Shown here one piece after another: positions 17,441 to 26,190 of a DNA stretch of 53,626 nucleotides. Under the pieces are notes generated by a model. That model searched no databases, was not told the origin of the DNA, and saw only the letters and a list, made by a program, of their open reading frames with translations. A program made the translations under genes and the position numbers. The number at the start of each line of letters is the position of its first letter. Position 1 is the stretch's first letter. Source of the stretch: Candidatus Omnitrophota bacterium (GTDB lineage: Bacteria; Omnitrophota; Gorgyraeia; Aquiviventales; Aquiviventaceae); assembly GCA_016192545.1 (NCBI GenBank), contig JACPTX010000007.1:1-53626 (forward strand). Direction: 5' to 3'.

Positions 17441-18495
17441 CGCGGTTCGTACAGGTCGAAATCCGAATCGGCGGCGCTCAGGAACCATTCCGACAGCGGC
17501 GGCGCCTGCGGGACCGCCCGGCGGTCGGCCACCTTGATCAACACCCGGTTCCTCGACGACACCGGCCACAGCCCCCGCCACGCCATCCAGCGCGGATCGA
17601 GTCCCCGATCTTGCGCATCACAGCGCAGCAACCGGCAGCCGAGCCGGGCCGCCGCATGCGCCGCCTGCCGCATCAGCGCGCCGGCGGCGGCATGATCCCC
17701 GGCCGCCAATTCGACCACCCGGCACGTCGGGATGCGGACCGACTTCACCTGGATGCTCCCGCTGCGCAGCACCAGGCAGCCGGCCATGCGTCCGTCCCGG
17801 CGCGCCACCCAGGTCTGATAGCGCCAATGCGGGTGGCCGGCAAACCGCCACCGCCACCAGGCGCCATCGCGCCGCGCGCAGGCGGCATACGAGCCCTCAC
17901 GCGCACCCCACCACGCCTCAAGCTCCTCCCCGGCGCCGGCAGCCGGCTCCACCCGGATGCCCCGCCCCGACCTGAACGACGCGGCGCGCACAACCGGCAC
18001 CACGCCGACGGCGCGCGGCAGCGCGCCGAGATCGTCGAACCCGTCAAACCGAAAAATCGGATAGGACGACTCGTTGGTGCCTCCGGCCAGGATCACGGCC
18101 ATCTCCGATTGGACGGCGCGGACCGCCTCGCGCAGCAGCCATACCCCCGCCCCGCTCTTCCGACAGGCCGGGGCGACCACGAAGTCCTGGCACCACCCGC
18201 CTCGCAGCCGCCGGCCGCCGATCTTCACGTCGACCGGCACGATCGCGAGCTGTCCGATGATCGCCTCCCCCCGTCGCATCACCCACACCGGCATTCGAGA
18301 CGCCGGCGCGCCGGGCGCGTCGAGATACTGCCACCTCACACGTCTTCGGACCTCGTCGCGGTCGGTGAAAAATCCGGCATGGAACTGATCGGCATAGGCC
18401 TGCTGCTGGAATGCGGCGAGCGCATCCAGCTCATCAACCGCCAGGCGCTGGACCGCCCAGGAGCCGGTCGCCGGGGCCGTCAAGGTTTCAGACAT
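17437..18495 (-). CDS. GNAT-family acyltransferase
   Basis: 352 residues. The first half has a GNAT core: IIGQLAIVPVDVKIGGR, then CQDFVVAPACRKSGAGVWLL, which contains the acyl-CoA pyrophosphate loop (R-x-x-G-x-G-like). The second half (WWRWRFAGHPHWRYQTWVARRDG) resembles a second GNAT-like fold, as in duplicated acetyltransferases. It overlaps the deacetylase gene by 8 bp. With the neighbouring acyl carrier protein and FkbH genes it probably acylates an amino sugar. The acyl donor, CoA or the carrier protein, is open. Confidence 0.78.
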   Translation of the reverse strand: MSETLTAPATGSWAVQRLAVDELDALAAFQQQAYADQFHAGFFTDRDEVRRRVRWQYLDAPGAPASRMPVWVMRRGEAIIGQLAIVPVDVKIGGRRLRGGWCQDFVVAPACRKSGAGVWLLREAVRAVQSEMAVILAGGTNESSYPIFRFDGFDDLGALPRAVGVVPVVRAASFRSGRGIRVEPAAGAGEELEAWWGAREGSYAACARRDGAWWRWRFAGHPHWRYQTWVARRDGRMAGCLVLRSGSIQVKSVRIPTCRVVELAAGDHAAAGALMRQAAHAAARLGCRLLRCDAQDRGLDPRWMAWRGLWPVSSRNRVLIKVADRRAVPQAPPLSEWFLSAADSDFDLYEPR

Positions 18496-19306
18496 GCGCG
18501 CTCACCAGCCTCTGGTAGCCGGCATACCAATCAAACGCGCCGGCCATCGCCATCCGGAATTCCGGCAGCCCATCCGCCCAGGAGATCCGCGTCCGCCGAA
18601 GGCGGAACCGATCCGCGCCAGGCCGGTTCACGCCGGCAATCGTGGTGAAGGCCCCGGCATAGCCCTCCTCGGCCACCGCCGCGACCGTCGAGGCGTCGAA
18701 CGCCGCATAGCTGCCGTAGGGATACGCGAACAGCGTCACCGGACGCCCCAGCCGTTCCTCGAGGAGCCGCTTGGACTCGCGCAGCTCCCTGCGCACGGTC
18801 TCGGACGGCACGCCGCGCAGCTTGGCGTGCGTGACGGCATGCGAGCCGACCGTCACCAAGTTGGAGCCGGCCAGCTGCGCCAGCTCATCCCACGTCAGCC
18901 GGTCCGGCCCGCGGCCCACCAGGTCCGTGGCGATGAACACCGTACTGGGAAACCCAAGTGACTCGAGCACCGGGTGGGCGTTCGTCAGATAATTCCGAAA
19001 CCCGTCGTCAAACGTCAGCATCGCCGACGGCCCAGAAGGCCACGGCAGGCGTCCCGCGATGATGTCGATCGCCTCTTCCCCGCCGATCACGCGGAATCCC
19101 TCGTTTCTCAGCCAGTGCATCTGCGCGGCAAAGAGCGCCCAAGGCGTCGTCATCTGGTCCCAGTCGCCCGGCGTCTCCTCGTCGGTAATCGCATGATACG
19201 TCAGCACGCGGATCGCCGGCTCGCCGTTGAGGCGCCCACCCAGCGCGAACGCCGCGCGCCCCACCCAGCGCCGCAGCCGGATCTTGGCCGGTTTGCGCTC
19301 AGGCAT
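18488..19306 (-). CDS. Polysaccharide deacetylase (NodB domain, CE4)
   Basis: 272 residues. VLTYHAI (34-40) is followed by LTFDDGF with catalytic and metal residues Asp100 and Asp101. GSHAVTH gives metal-binding His156 and His160, and FAYPYGSY is motif 3. The enzyme removes N-acetyl groups from amino sugars with a divalent metal. A basic, weakly hydrophobic N-terminus (5-28) gives no clear signal peptide, so action in the cytoplasm or at the membrane is possible. Sitting between a GNAT and an acyl carrier protein gene, it could expose an amine that is then re-acylated. Confidence 0.92.
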   Translation of the reverse strand: MPERKPAKIRLRRWVGRAAFALGGRLNGEPAIRVLTYHAITDEETPGDWDQMTTPWALFAAQMHWLRNEGFRVIGGEEAIDIIAGRLPWPSGPSAMLTFDDGFRNYLTNAHPVLESLGFPSTVFIATDLVGRGPDRLTWDELAQLAGSNLVTVGSHAVTHAKLRGVPSETVRRELRESKRLLEERLGRPVTLFAYPYGSYAAFDASTVAAVAEEGYAGAFTTIAGVNRPGADRFRLRRTRISWADGLPEFRMAMAGAFDWYAGYQRLVSAHV

Positions 19307-19562
19307 CGACCTGGACGCCCCGCTTCGCCAACGCCGCTTTGAGATCGCCGAGACTGCGAATCCCCATGATCTCCGCGAGGGTCAGCGTCACCTGATAGCG
19401 CTGCTCCACCGCGCTGACCAGCAGGATACTGCGCAGCGAATCCCATCCGCGCACCGTCTCCGGCGAGGAGGCATCCGTCAGACTGGAGGGGTTCGCATGG
19501 AGCACCTCGCCGATCAGCCGGTACAACCCGTCTCCGGCCTGGCGCAGCGGAGCCATGCTCAT
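19299..19562 (-). CDS. Acyl carrier protein
   Basis: 87 residues. The phosphopantetheine site is GWDSLRSI with Ser42. Four-helix spacing and length fit a discrete carrier protein. The start forms ATGA with the FkbH gene's stop, so the two are translationally coupled. FkbH enzymes load a glyceryl (from 1,3-bisphosphoglycerate) or related unit onto such carriers. Here the loaded acyl group is probably passed to a sugar, not to a polyketide, because no ketosynthase is present. Confidence 0.92.
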   Translation of the reverse strand: MSMAPLRQAGDGLYRLIGEVLHANPSSLTDASSPETVRGWDSLRSILLVSAVEQRYQVTLTLAEIMGIRSLGDLKAALAKRGVQVDA

Positions 19563-21268
19563 TCCGCCGTCACCGTCACATGCGCCGGGACGGCCGGAAC
19601 ATGCGCTAACTCAAGCTGCCAGCGCTGCACTGAATCGTCGGTGCGCATGAGACTCACGCCACAGGCCTCGAGAAACCTCCTGGCCGGGGTGTTCTTCTCA
19701 GAGGGCCGATAGGCCACGCGCAGCTCCGACACCCCCCCGGCCTTCGCCCAGCCCGCCAGCACGCTCAACACGCTCTGCTCGACCCCTTTGCCCAACACCC
19801 GGCAGCTCAGCAGCCACAGGGGCACGTCCCACCAGCGGTCGTGCCGCTCAATGCTGAGCGCGCCGCTGATGCCCTGGTCGCCGAATCGGTCCGAGACTTC
19901 AATGGCATAGAGCCGCCGCCGAGGATCCCCCAGCCATTCAGCCAGCTGCGATTCGGTATAGCGCTCAAGCGTCAGGTTGAACTGGTTGGTCCGCTGGGTG
20001 AGCTGGGCCAGGCGCGGGATGGAAAACCGATCAGCCTCTCGAAGCCGGATCTGCACCTGCAATTGGCTGAGATACTCGTCGAGCGTGCGGACCTGCGTCC
20101 GGAATTCCCGCCGAGACCGCTCCTGCGCATACATGGCCCCCCGCCGGCGGTCTTCAGGCGTCAGGGACACCGCGTCCAACCCGACGAGCCGCTGCAACGT
20201 CCGCGCATACCCCGCAGGGTCCGGCGGCAGCTCCGGCACCAGCACCTCCGGGAGCTGCTGGGACACGAGCCACCGCTGCGCCGGCTCATCGTCGAGATAG
20301 ACCAGACTGTCCAGCCCAAGGTTGAGCTCTTCGGCGATGGCGCGCAGGTTCTCGGTCTTGGGCTCCCAGTTGATCTTCATCGACGCGAAATGCGGCTCGC
20401 GCAGCACCATCGCCGGATGCTCCCGGATGACTTTCAGGGCGTCGTCGGGATTGTTGGCGCTGTTGACGGCCAGCAGCACGCCGCGCTCGAATAACGCCAG
20501 CAGCTCCTGCTGGAACGCGACGAACGTGTTGCCGGGCGGTGTCGCACCGAGCTGGATGCCGTCGAAGCCGTCCTCGCCGACGATGCCGCCCCACAGCGTG
20601 TTGTCCAGATCGAGCACGAGGCATTTCCGGCTGCGTCCCCGCAGCGCCAGCAGATAGCGGGCATAGTCGTCGCCCAGCCGGCTCCAGGCGTCCGGCGCCA
20701 GTTCCATATCCGCGAGGTAGTACAGCCGGTCATCGAAGGCGGCGTCTTTCCCCGATCGGCTCAGCACGCTGTCGAGATCCAGCAGGAACACGCGCGCGTC
20801 GTTGCGGAACTCCTCCTGCAGGCGCTGGTTGATCCACCGCACGGTTTCCAGCCAGCCGAACTTCTGCTTGGACTCCAGAAGGCCCAATGGCGAGCTGGTG
20901 GGAACCGCCAGTCCATGCACCAACACCAAACCGGAGGTCCAAGTGGCAGCCACCTGCGCCATCTTGCTCAATCGATTGGCGGCGTCTTCGGCCGCACTCC
21001 TGCGTTCCTCAACTGTGACTCCGTACGGGTTCGTCCACAGTCCGCTCAACAGCTCGCGCGCGCTCACCACAAGGATCGTCAGCTCTGGACGGAACGTGTA
21101 TAACTCGCTGGCAGGATTGATGACCTCTTGCTGCCATTGGCCGTACGGCGCGACGTACCACGCCGTCTGGATGCCATGCGCGGCGCAGCGCGGCGACACC
21201 AGCTCCGGCACATGCCGCAGCGTGCCGGATCCGACCAAGGCGACGCGCACCGGCGCCGGGTCAGGCAT
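19559..21268 (-). CDS. FkbH-family HAD acyl-ACP loading enzyme
   Basis: 569 residues from the ATG at 21268. Residues 1-200 form the N-terminal FkbH domain. KCLVLDLDNTLWGGIVGEDG holds the HAD nucleophile and acid (Asp220, Asp222) with Thr224. LAVNSANNPDDA and LVYLDDEPAQRW are later HAD motifs. The last 150 or so residues look like a GNAT domain (RFGDQGISGALSI, SCRVLGKGVEQSVL). FkbH proteins transfer the glyceryl group of 1,3-bisphosphoglycerate to an acyl carrier protein. Length (usually 550-650) and the coupled carrier gene agree with this. Confidence 0.9.
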   Translation of the reverse strand: MPDPAPVRVALVGSGTLRHVPELVSPRCAAHGIQTAWYVAPYGQWQQEVINPASELYTFRPELTILVVSARELLSGLWTNPYGVTVEERRSAAEDAANRLSKMAQVAATWTSGLVLVHGLAVPTSSPLGLLESKQKFGWLETVRWINQRLQEEFRNDARVFLLDLDSVLSRSGKDAAFDDRLYYLADMELAPDAWSRLGDDYARYLLALRGRSRKCLVLDLDNTLWGGIVGEDGFDGIQLGATPPGNTFVAFQQELLALFERGVLLAVNSANNPDDALKVIREHPAMVLREPHFASMKINWEPKTENLRAIAEELNLGLDSLVYLDDEPAQRWLVSQQLPEVLVPELPPDPAGYARTLQRLVGLDAVSLTPEDRRRGAMYAQERSRREFRTQVRTLDEYLSQLQVQIRLREADRFSIPRLAQLTQRTNQFNLTLERYTESQLAEWLGDPRRRLYAIEVSDRFGDQGISGALSIERHDRWWDVPLWLLSCRVLGKGVEQSVLSVLAGWAKAGGVSELRVAYRPSEKNTPARRFLEACGVSLMRTDDSVQRWQLELAHVPAVPAHVTVTAE

Positions 21269-22196
21269 CGCCGCTCCGTTGCGCAAGCAGATACAGGTCA
21301 TGGCCGGTGTCGCCGAGCAGCGTCAGCGCGCCGTTCACCGGCACCGCCAGCGCCTTCATGGTGTAATGTTTGGCGAGATACAGCGTGCGCGCAAGCCGCA
21401 TGCGGCCCGTCGCGGCGCGGCCGTGGCCGGAGGCCCGGCCGAGCGCCCTCGACGCCACCCCGAACTGCAGCGTCTGGTGCAGCCAGCTTTCGGCCTGCGC
21501 CATGCCGACCGCCACGCGCTCCACGCGGAACCCCGCTCCGACGACCGCGCGCTCAAGCGCGCGCCGGCTCCAGCGCGTCAGATGGTGCGGAGGAGCATCC
21601 CAGTGATAGCGGAACGCCGGACGGCGGTCCCGGTACGGCACGCTCAGCGCCAGCCAGCCACCGGGAACCACGAGGCGGTGCACCGTCTGTAAGAACGCCC
21701 GCGGCGAGGGGCTGTGCTCCAGCACTTCAAACGCCGTCACCACGTCGAATGCGCCGGGGCGCAAGGTCTCCAGCGGCGCGGCGTACAGCCGCGACAGCCC
21801 GTGACGCCGCGTCGCTTCTCCGATCGCGTGCTGGTCGAAATCCACGCCGCTCACCTCGTAGCCGCGACGGCGCGCCGCGGCCAGAAACGCGCCGGTGCCG
21901 CAGCCGACGTCCAGCAGCCGCCCGCCGCGGGCCGGCAGGTCGCGCAGGAACTGCCGGTGGTTCCACAGCAGCCCCGCCGGCTGGAACCGGTCGCGCATGA
22001 CGTACATCGGCTGGCCCTCGTACCACGGCCCGTCCACGGACGGCATCGGATCGCTGTACACCACGTCGCATCCCGCGCAGTGGACCAGCGCGGTGTCTCC
22101 GTGCCGCTCGATGACGCGCGGCGCGGCCGGCGGCGCCGCGCAGACCGGGCACGCGGTCCCGGCGCCAACGGCCCGGCTCGGTGCGGTGGTCGTCAT
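21261..22196 (-). CDS. Class I SAM methyltransferase with N-terminal zinc ribbon
   Basis: 311 residues from the ATG at 22196 (ATGA with the flippase stop). A zinc-ribbon-like CPVC (16-19) and CAGC (40-43) precede WYEGQPMYV. SAM motif I is GRLLDVGCGTGAFLAAA, followed by GVDFDQHAIG, FDVVTAFEVLEHSPSP and GGWLALSVPY. This CxxC plus methyltransferase layout is common in glycan and sugar-modifying loci. The C-terminal 80 residues contain a weakly hydrophobic helix, so membrane association is possible. Confidence 0.88.
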   Translation of the reverse strand: MTTTAPSRAVGAGTACPVCAAPPAAPRVIERHGDTALVHCAGCDVVYSDPMPSVDGPWYEGQPMYVMRDRFQPAGLLWNHRQFLRDLPARGGRLLDVGCGTGAFLAAARRRGYEVSGVDFDQHAIGEATRRHGLSRLYAAPLETLRPGAFDVVTAFEVLEHSPSPRAFLQTVHRLVVPGGWLALSVPYRDRRPAFRYHWDAPPHHLTRWSRRALERAVVGAGFRVERVAVGMAQAESWLHQTLQFGVASRALGRASGHGRAATGRMRLARTLYLAKHYTMKALAVPVNGALTLLGDTGHDLYLLAQRSGDA

Positions 22197-23734
22197 TGCG
22201 GAACTCCTGCCACCGCGGTCAAACGGCTTCGGATGCGGCCAAGTACCTGCGCCAAGAGTTGGCGCTCGGACGGAGACAGGACCTGAAGGGCCCATGCCGC
22301 CAGGCCATAGATTACGCACACCACGAGGGTCGCAATCGACAGCGTCATGACGGGATGGCGATCCGGCAGCCATGGCAGTAGACCCACCGCGCTGAGCACC
22401 GTGCAACCTCCCGCGACTGCCAGGCGCCACGAGCCGACTGTCACGCGCACGGCCGCTGACCGGCCGGCCGCCCAGAGCAGCATCACCTGCGCCAGCAGCG
22501 CGCAGGTCATCGCGGAGGCCGGGCCGTAGTACGGATGGAGCGGCACCAGCACGGCGTTCAGCAGCAGACTGACCGCCGCCGAACCCACATAACACCGGCA
22601 GATCGTGCCCGTGCGGCGCTCCAAAAAGAGCACCCGCTCCATCGCGCTCCGGATGATCATCAAGACCGGAAGCGGCAGCAGCGCCAGCATGAGGCCGCGC
22701 GGTCCGACGTACGCCTCGCTGGCCAGGAAGGCGATCAGATCCCGGCCCCACAGCCCCAACACCACCAGGATCGGCAGGACGATCAGCAGGCTGTACCGAA
22801 CTGAGGCGTTCATCAATCGCCGGCAGCGCGTCAGGTCGCCGGCGTTGTGGGCCGTCAAGGCATACGGATCGAGCACGCTGCTCACCATGGTCGCGGTGAG
22901 CGCCACGACCATCGCGACCAGCCCGTACTGGTAGGCGTAGACGCCCACTTCATGCGTGGAATGAAATAGGCCGATGAAATACCGGTCGGACCAGCCGATC
23001 ACGAAGTTCGACACATTGGTCAGCATCAGCGGCAGCCCGAACCGAACCGCCGTCGCGTAGAGGGCTGGGCGCAGCGGCGCGCGCCACAACCCCTGCGGGC
23101 CGGCGAAGACGATCCCCAGCACCACGGCGGCGAACGCGCCGGACAACCAGCACGCCAGCACCCGCGGCAGCGTCACGCGTGCCGGCGACACCGCAAACAA
23201 CCCGAACACCGCCAGTGCCCAGGCGGCGTTCTGCAAAAAACTGACCAGGTTGCTGCGCTCGATCTCCGTGCGCACCACCAAGTACCGGCCCAGTTCAGTC
23301 GCCCCAATATCGCAGAGGATGATGCCGATGGTCAGATAGAGCATCACCTCGCTTCCCCGCAGTTGCAGGAAACGTCCGGCCGCATCCCTGAATCCCGGAA
23401 TTGCGAGGAGCGCTCCCGCGACCGCGACAATCAGGCACGTCTGTAACCCGACAATGCTCTTGAGGAGTGTCTGGGCCTCCTCCCGGGGCCGTCCAGGCAC
23501 CTCTCGCTCATAGTATTGATGGGCGCCTAACCGGAGCAGGTTCATCGAGAACATGACTGTGGTCGCCAGGAGGGCATAGATCCCGTACTGCTCCGGCGCC
23601 AGGGCCCGTCCCAGCGCAAGCACCAGGAGCATGCGGGCAGCCAGCTGCACGAGGAAGAAGAAGCCGTTGTTGACCGCCTGGCTGACCAGCCGCGTCCCGA
23701 ACGCCAGGGCAGGATGGGGGCTACCACCGCTCAT
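22193..23734 (-). CDS. Wzx-type oligosaccharide flippase (MOP superfamily)
   Basis: 513 residues with about 12-14 hydrophobic segments. The N-terminal AVNNGFFFLVQLAARMLLVLALGRALAPEQYGIYALLAT has the R-x-L-x-P-E-x-Y-G pattern of polysaccharide transporters of the RfbX/Wzx family. It would move undecaprenyl-linked glycan units across the inner membrane. It is the only flippase in the window, which ties the surrounding transferases to a Wzx-dependent, not ABC-dependent, route. Confidence 0.9.
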   Translation of the reverse strand: MSGGSPHPALAFGTRLVSQAVNNGFFFLVQLAARMLLVLALGRALAPEQYGIYALLATTVMFSMNLLRLGAHQYYEREVPGRPREEAQTLLKSIVGLQTCLIVAVAGALLAIPGFRDAAGRFLQLRGSEVMLYLTIGIILCDIGATELGRYLVVRTEIERSNLVSFLQNAAWALAVFGLFAVSPARVTLPRVLACWLSGAFAAVVLGIVFAGPQGLWRAPLRPALYATAVRFGLPLMLTNVSNFVIGWSDRYFIGLFHSTHEVGVYAYQYGLVAMVVALTATMVSSVLDPYALTAHNAGDLTRCRRLMNASVRYSLLIVLPILVVLGLWGRDLIAFLASEAYVGPRGLMLALLPLPVLMIIRSAMERVLFLERRTGTICRCYVGSAAVSLLLNAVLVPLHPYYGPASAMTCALLAQVMLLWAAGRSAAVRVTVGSWRLAVAGGCTVLSAVGLLPWLPDRHPVMTLSIATLVVCVIYGLAAWALQVLSPSERQLLAQVLGRIRSRLTAVAGVPQ

Positions 23735-24881
23735 CCGTCTCGCTCAAGTGTTCCGCCAGCGTGCCGCCGGTCCGGGTCCGCTTCTGGAACGCCAGGACGA
23801 CGTACCGGGTCATCAAGTCCACCAGGCCGATATCCGGGCGGAACCGCCGGATTTCCTCGGCGATCCGCGACAGGCGGCTCTCCTCGAATTGGTTCAGCAG
23901 CCGGGGGCTGAGGCCCGCGCGGTCATCGGTATCATGCGGCGGCAGCAGCGGCCGGACGCCGAGCAGGGCCAGGTCATGGCGGTCCGCCCGCTCCACGTAC
24001 TCGTTGATCGTGGGATGGGCTTTGCCCTGGTGGTAGGCGCGGTACCGCTCCAGCCAATCCTGCGCCTGGTCCGGATGGCGGGCCGCGACGTACCGCGCGA
24101 AATCGTCCTCGGTCATCCGCTGGCAGGCATAGGGAAAATCCCCGGCGATGAACGTCGAGTTCACCGGGTACCACCAGGAATCCGCCAGCGCCGCGAACAC
24201 GCCGCCTTCCTCTAAGGCGGCGCTCACCTTGGCGAACAGCCGGTCCGGGTCGAAATACGAGAGACACAGAAAGGCTGTAATAAGATCGAAGGACTCCTGC
24301 AGCGTGAAGAGATCTCGGACGAGATACCGATCAATCACCGGGGCGCGCCGCAGGACCGGCCGCCAGAACACCGAGCCGCGGGGCGGCAGGTACCCGAAGC
24401 TGTTGAACAGCGGCGACAGCCGCTTGCCGCGCCAGGCGGCCTCGCCGATCAGCACGCGGCGCAGCCGGGGCGAGAAGGCCGCCGCCGCGGCAGCCGCCCG
24501 GAACCGCGCCCAGTAGTTCAAAAATTGCGCCGTCGGGAGCTTGCGCGAGAGATCCTTCAGTTCCACCACCGTGACATGCCGGGCGACCCCCTGCCCGCGC
24601 AGCAGGCGCGCGATCGTGCCCTCCGCTCCGCCGATCTCCAGGGCCCGTGCCCAGCGCATCGGCAGCCCGAGGCTGGCGAGGAAGTCCATGACCACCGCGT
24701 ATTCGTAGACGTCCTTGACGAACCGGTCAATCCCCATGACCCAGCCATCGGGGTCCTCGTAGCCCGCGAGCACGTCGCGGGCGGTGACCCGGGGCGCCCG
24801 CTCGCCATAGCCCTCGACGCGCCTCAGCTCGACTCCGCTGGAGGTCGTGAAGGAGGGGCTAGAGGAGATTGAACCGCTCAT
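23721..24881 (-). CDS. SAM-dependent methyltransferase-like protein
   Basis: 386 residues. RALEIGGAEGTIARLLRG (about 78-95) fits a SAM-binding motif I, with ALEIGG in place of the usual LDxGxG, and HVTVVELKDL is the acidic loop. SFDLITAFLCLSYFDPD and ALEEGGVFAALADSWW follow as motifs IV to VI. The C-terminal 130 residues are helical and not recognised. The order resembles putative sugar O-methyltransferases of glycan clusters. It overlaps the amidotransferase gene by 23 bp and the flippase gene by 14 bp. Confidence 0.72.
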   Translation of the reverse strand: MSGSISSSPSFTTSSGVELRRVEGYGERAPRVTARDVLAGYEDPDGWVMGIDRFVKDVYEYAVVMDFLASLGLPMRWARALEIGGAEGTIARLLRGQGVARHVTVVELKDLSRKLPTAQFLNYWARFRAAAAAAAFSPRLRRVLIGEAAWRGKRLSPLFNSFGYLPPRGSVFWRPVLRRAPVIDRYLVRDLFTLQESFDLITAFLCLSYFDPDRLFAKVSAALEEGGVFAALADSWWYPVNSTFIAGDFPYACQRMTEDDFARYVAARHPDQAQDWLERYRAYHQGKAHPTINEYVERADRHDLALLGVRPLLPPHDTDDRAGLSPRLLNQFEESRLSRIAEEIRRFRPDIGLVDLMTRYVVLAFQKRTRTGGTLAEHLSETDERW

Positions 24882-26178
24882 GGTCTCGATTCGGCTCCGC
24901 CGCCTTGGTGACGGTCACGATCGGCTCCACCTCATCCGGGGCCTCCGCCGCCGTCCCATCGCTCCAATAGAGGCGTCGGTTCGTGGGGCTCAGGGTGCGG
25001 TCCGCGACCTGCGGCACCCGCGCCTGCTCGACCTCGGGGCCGTTGGCGTGGTTCCAAACGGTGTCCTTGACCCGCCACCGCCCGCCGGGCCCCCGGTCCC
25101 AGATGGACAGGTCGCGCATCGGCTCCACGCACCCCTCGAACTCCTCCTCGGTCATCCCGAGGAATTTCAGGTACACGTCCAGGGTCCGCGGGCGCGCCGC
25201 GTCGTAGCGCCGGACCATCTCGATGCCCTCCTCGCGCGTCATGCGGCCGTAGCGGATCTCGGTGCTGGCGTCGTCCGTCGCCCGGCCGTAGCCGAACTTC
25301 AGGTACTTCATGTAGTCGTGGACCTCGTTGGCGTGGTCATCCGTCTTGGAGTACAGGCTGAAGGTCCGGTCGCGCCGCCGCGTCAGCGGCTGGAACTTGT
25401 AGCGGCTGATCACCAGCTCGGCTTGGGCCTTGGCATCCCAATAGATGTAGTTCGTCAGGAAGATGCCCCGCACCCCGACCTGCTCGATCTCCTCATCGGT
25501 CGGATAGATGTAGGGATACAGGTCCTGCCACGTGATCCCACTGGCAGGGTCCTTGACGATGTCCTCCGGCTCGATGCCCCGCATGTCATGCTCCTGCCGG
25601 ACCCACTTGGTGAACTCCACCATGTCGTCCAGCGTGAAGACCCCGGTCAGCTCCCCGTAGTGCTCCGGCCAGATGATCAGCGGGATCTGGTACTTGACCG
25701 ATACCTGGAACGGCACGGTCATGATGCCGGCGTGGTAGTGCCAGGTCAGGTCGCCGACTTTCTTGACCATGTACCGGGCGATCTTGCGCACCGACTCGGG
25801 ATTGGCGGTGAACCGGAGCAGGTCCACATTGAACTGCTCGACCAGGTTGTTGAGGTTGCGCAACCCCAGCGAGGTATTGAAGGTATGGTTGAACGTCACG
25901 CAGAGGGGGTTGAGGCCGTAGACGCGCTTGATGAGATGGACCTGGAAATGGCTGTCCTTGCCCCCGCTGACCGGCACCAGGCAGTCGTAGATGTGGCCGG
26001 CCGCGCGCGAGCGCTCCTTGTACTCGGCCAGGAGGCGGGCCAGCGTCGCCTCCCGCTCCTTCCAGTTGATCCGGTGGCGCGCCTCGTGATGGCGGCAACC
26101 GCTGCAGATGCCTTGGTCGTCGAAGAGGATGGTCGGCCTGGCGTTTTCCGGATACAAGCACCGCAGGCAATATCGCAT
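24859..26178 (-). CDS. N-acetyl sugar amidotransferase (WbpG/PseA family), copy 1
   Basis: 439 residues. An N-terminal zinc ribbon carries Cys4, Cys7, Cys25 and Cys28. The PP-loop ATP site is VPVSGGKDSHF (69-79). LTWHYHAGIMTVP and PLIIWPEHYGE are family motifs. The family converts an N-acetyl to an acetamidino group, using ATP and ammonia delivered by HisH/HisF-like partners, as in Pseudomonas B-band O antigen; PseA acts on pseudaminic acid in Campylobacter. A second copy lies at 34350-35540. The likely partners of this copy are the unfused HisF (29193) and HisH (32229) genes. Confidence 0.93.
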   Translation of the reverse strand: MRYCLRCLYPENARPTILFDDQGICSGCRHHEARHRINWKEREATLARLLAEYKERSRAAGHIYDCLVPVSGGKDSHFQVHLIKRVYGLNPLCVTFNHTFNTSLGLRNLNNLVEQFNVDLLRFTANPESVRKIARYMVKKVGDLTWHYHAGIMTVPFQVSVKYQIPLIIWPEHYGELTGVFTLDDMVEFTKWVRQEHDMRGIEPEDIVKDPASGITWQDLYPYIYPTDEEIEQVGVRGIFLTNYIYWDAKAQAELVISRYKFQPLTRRRDRTFSLYSKTDDHANEVHDYMKYLKFGYGRATDDASTEIRYGRMTREEGIEMVRRYDAARPRTLDVYLKFLGMTEEEFEGCVEPMRDLSIWDRGPGGRWRVKDTVWNHANGPEVEQARVPQVADRTLSPTNRRLYWSDGTAAEAPDEVEPIVTVTKAAEPNRDHERFNLL

Positions 26179-26190
26179 GAATCGCTCCGC

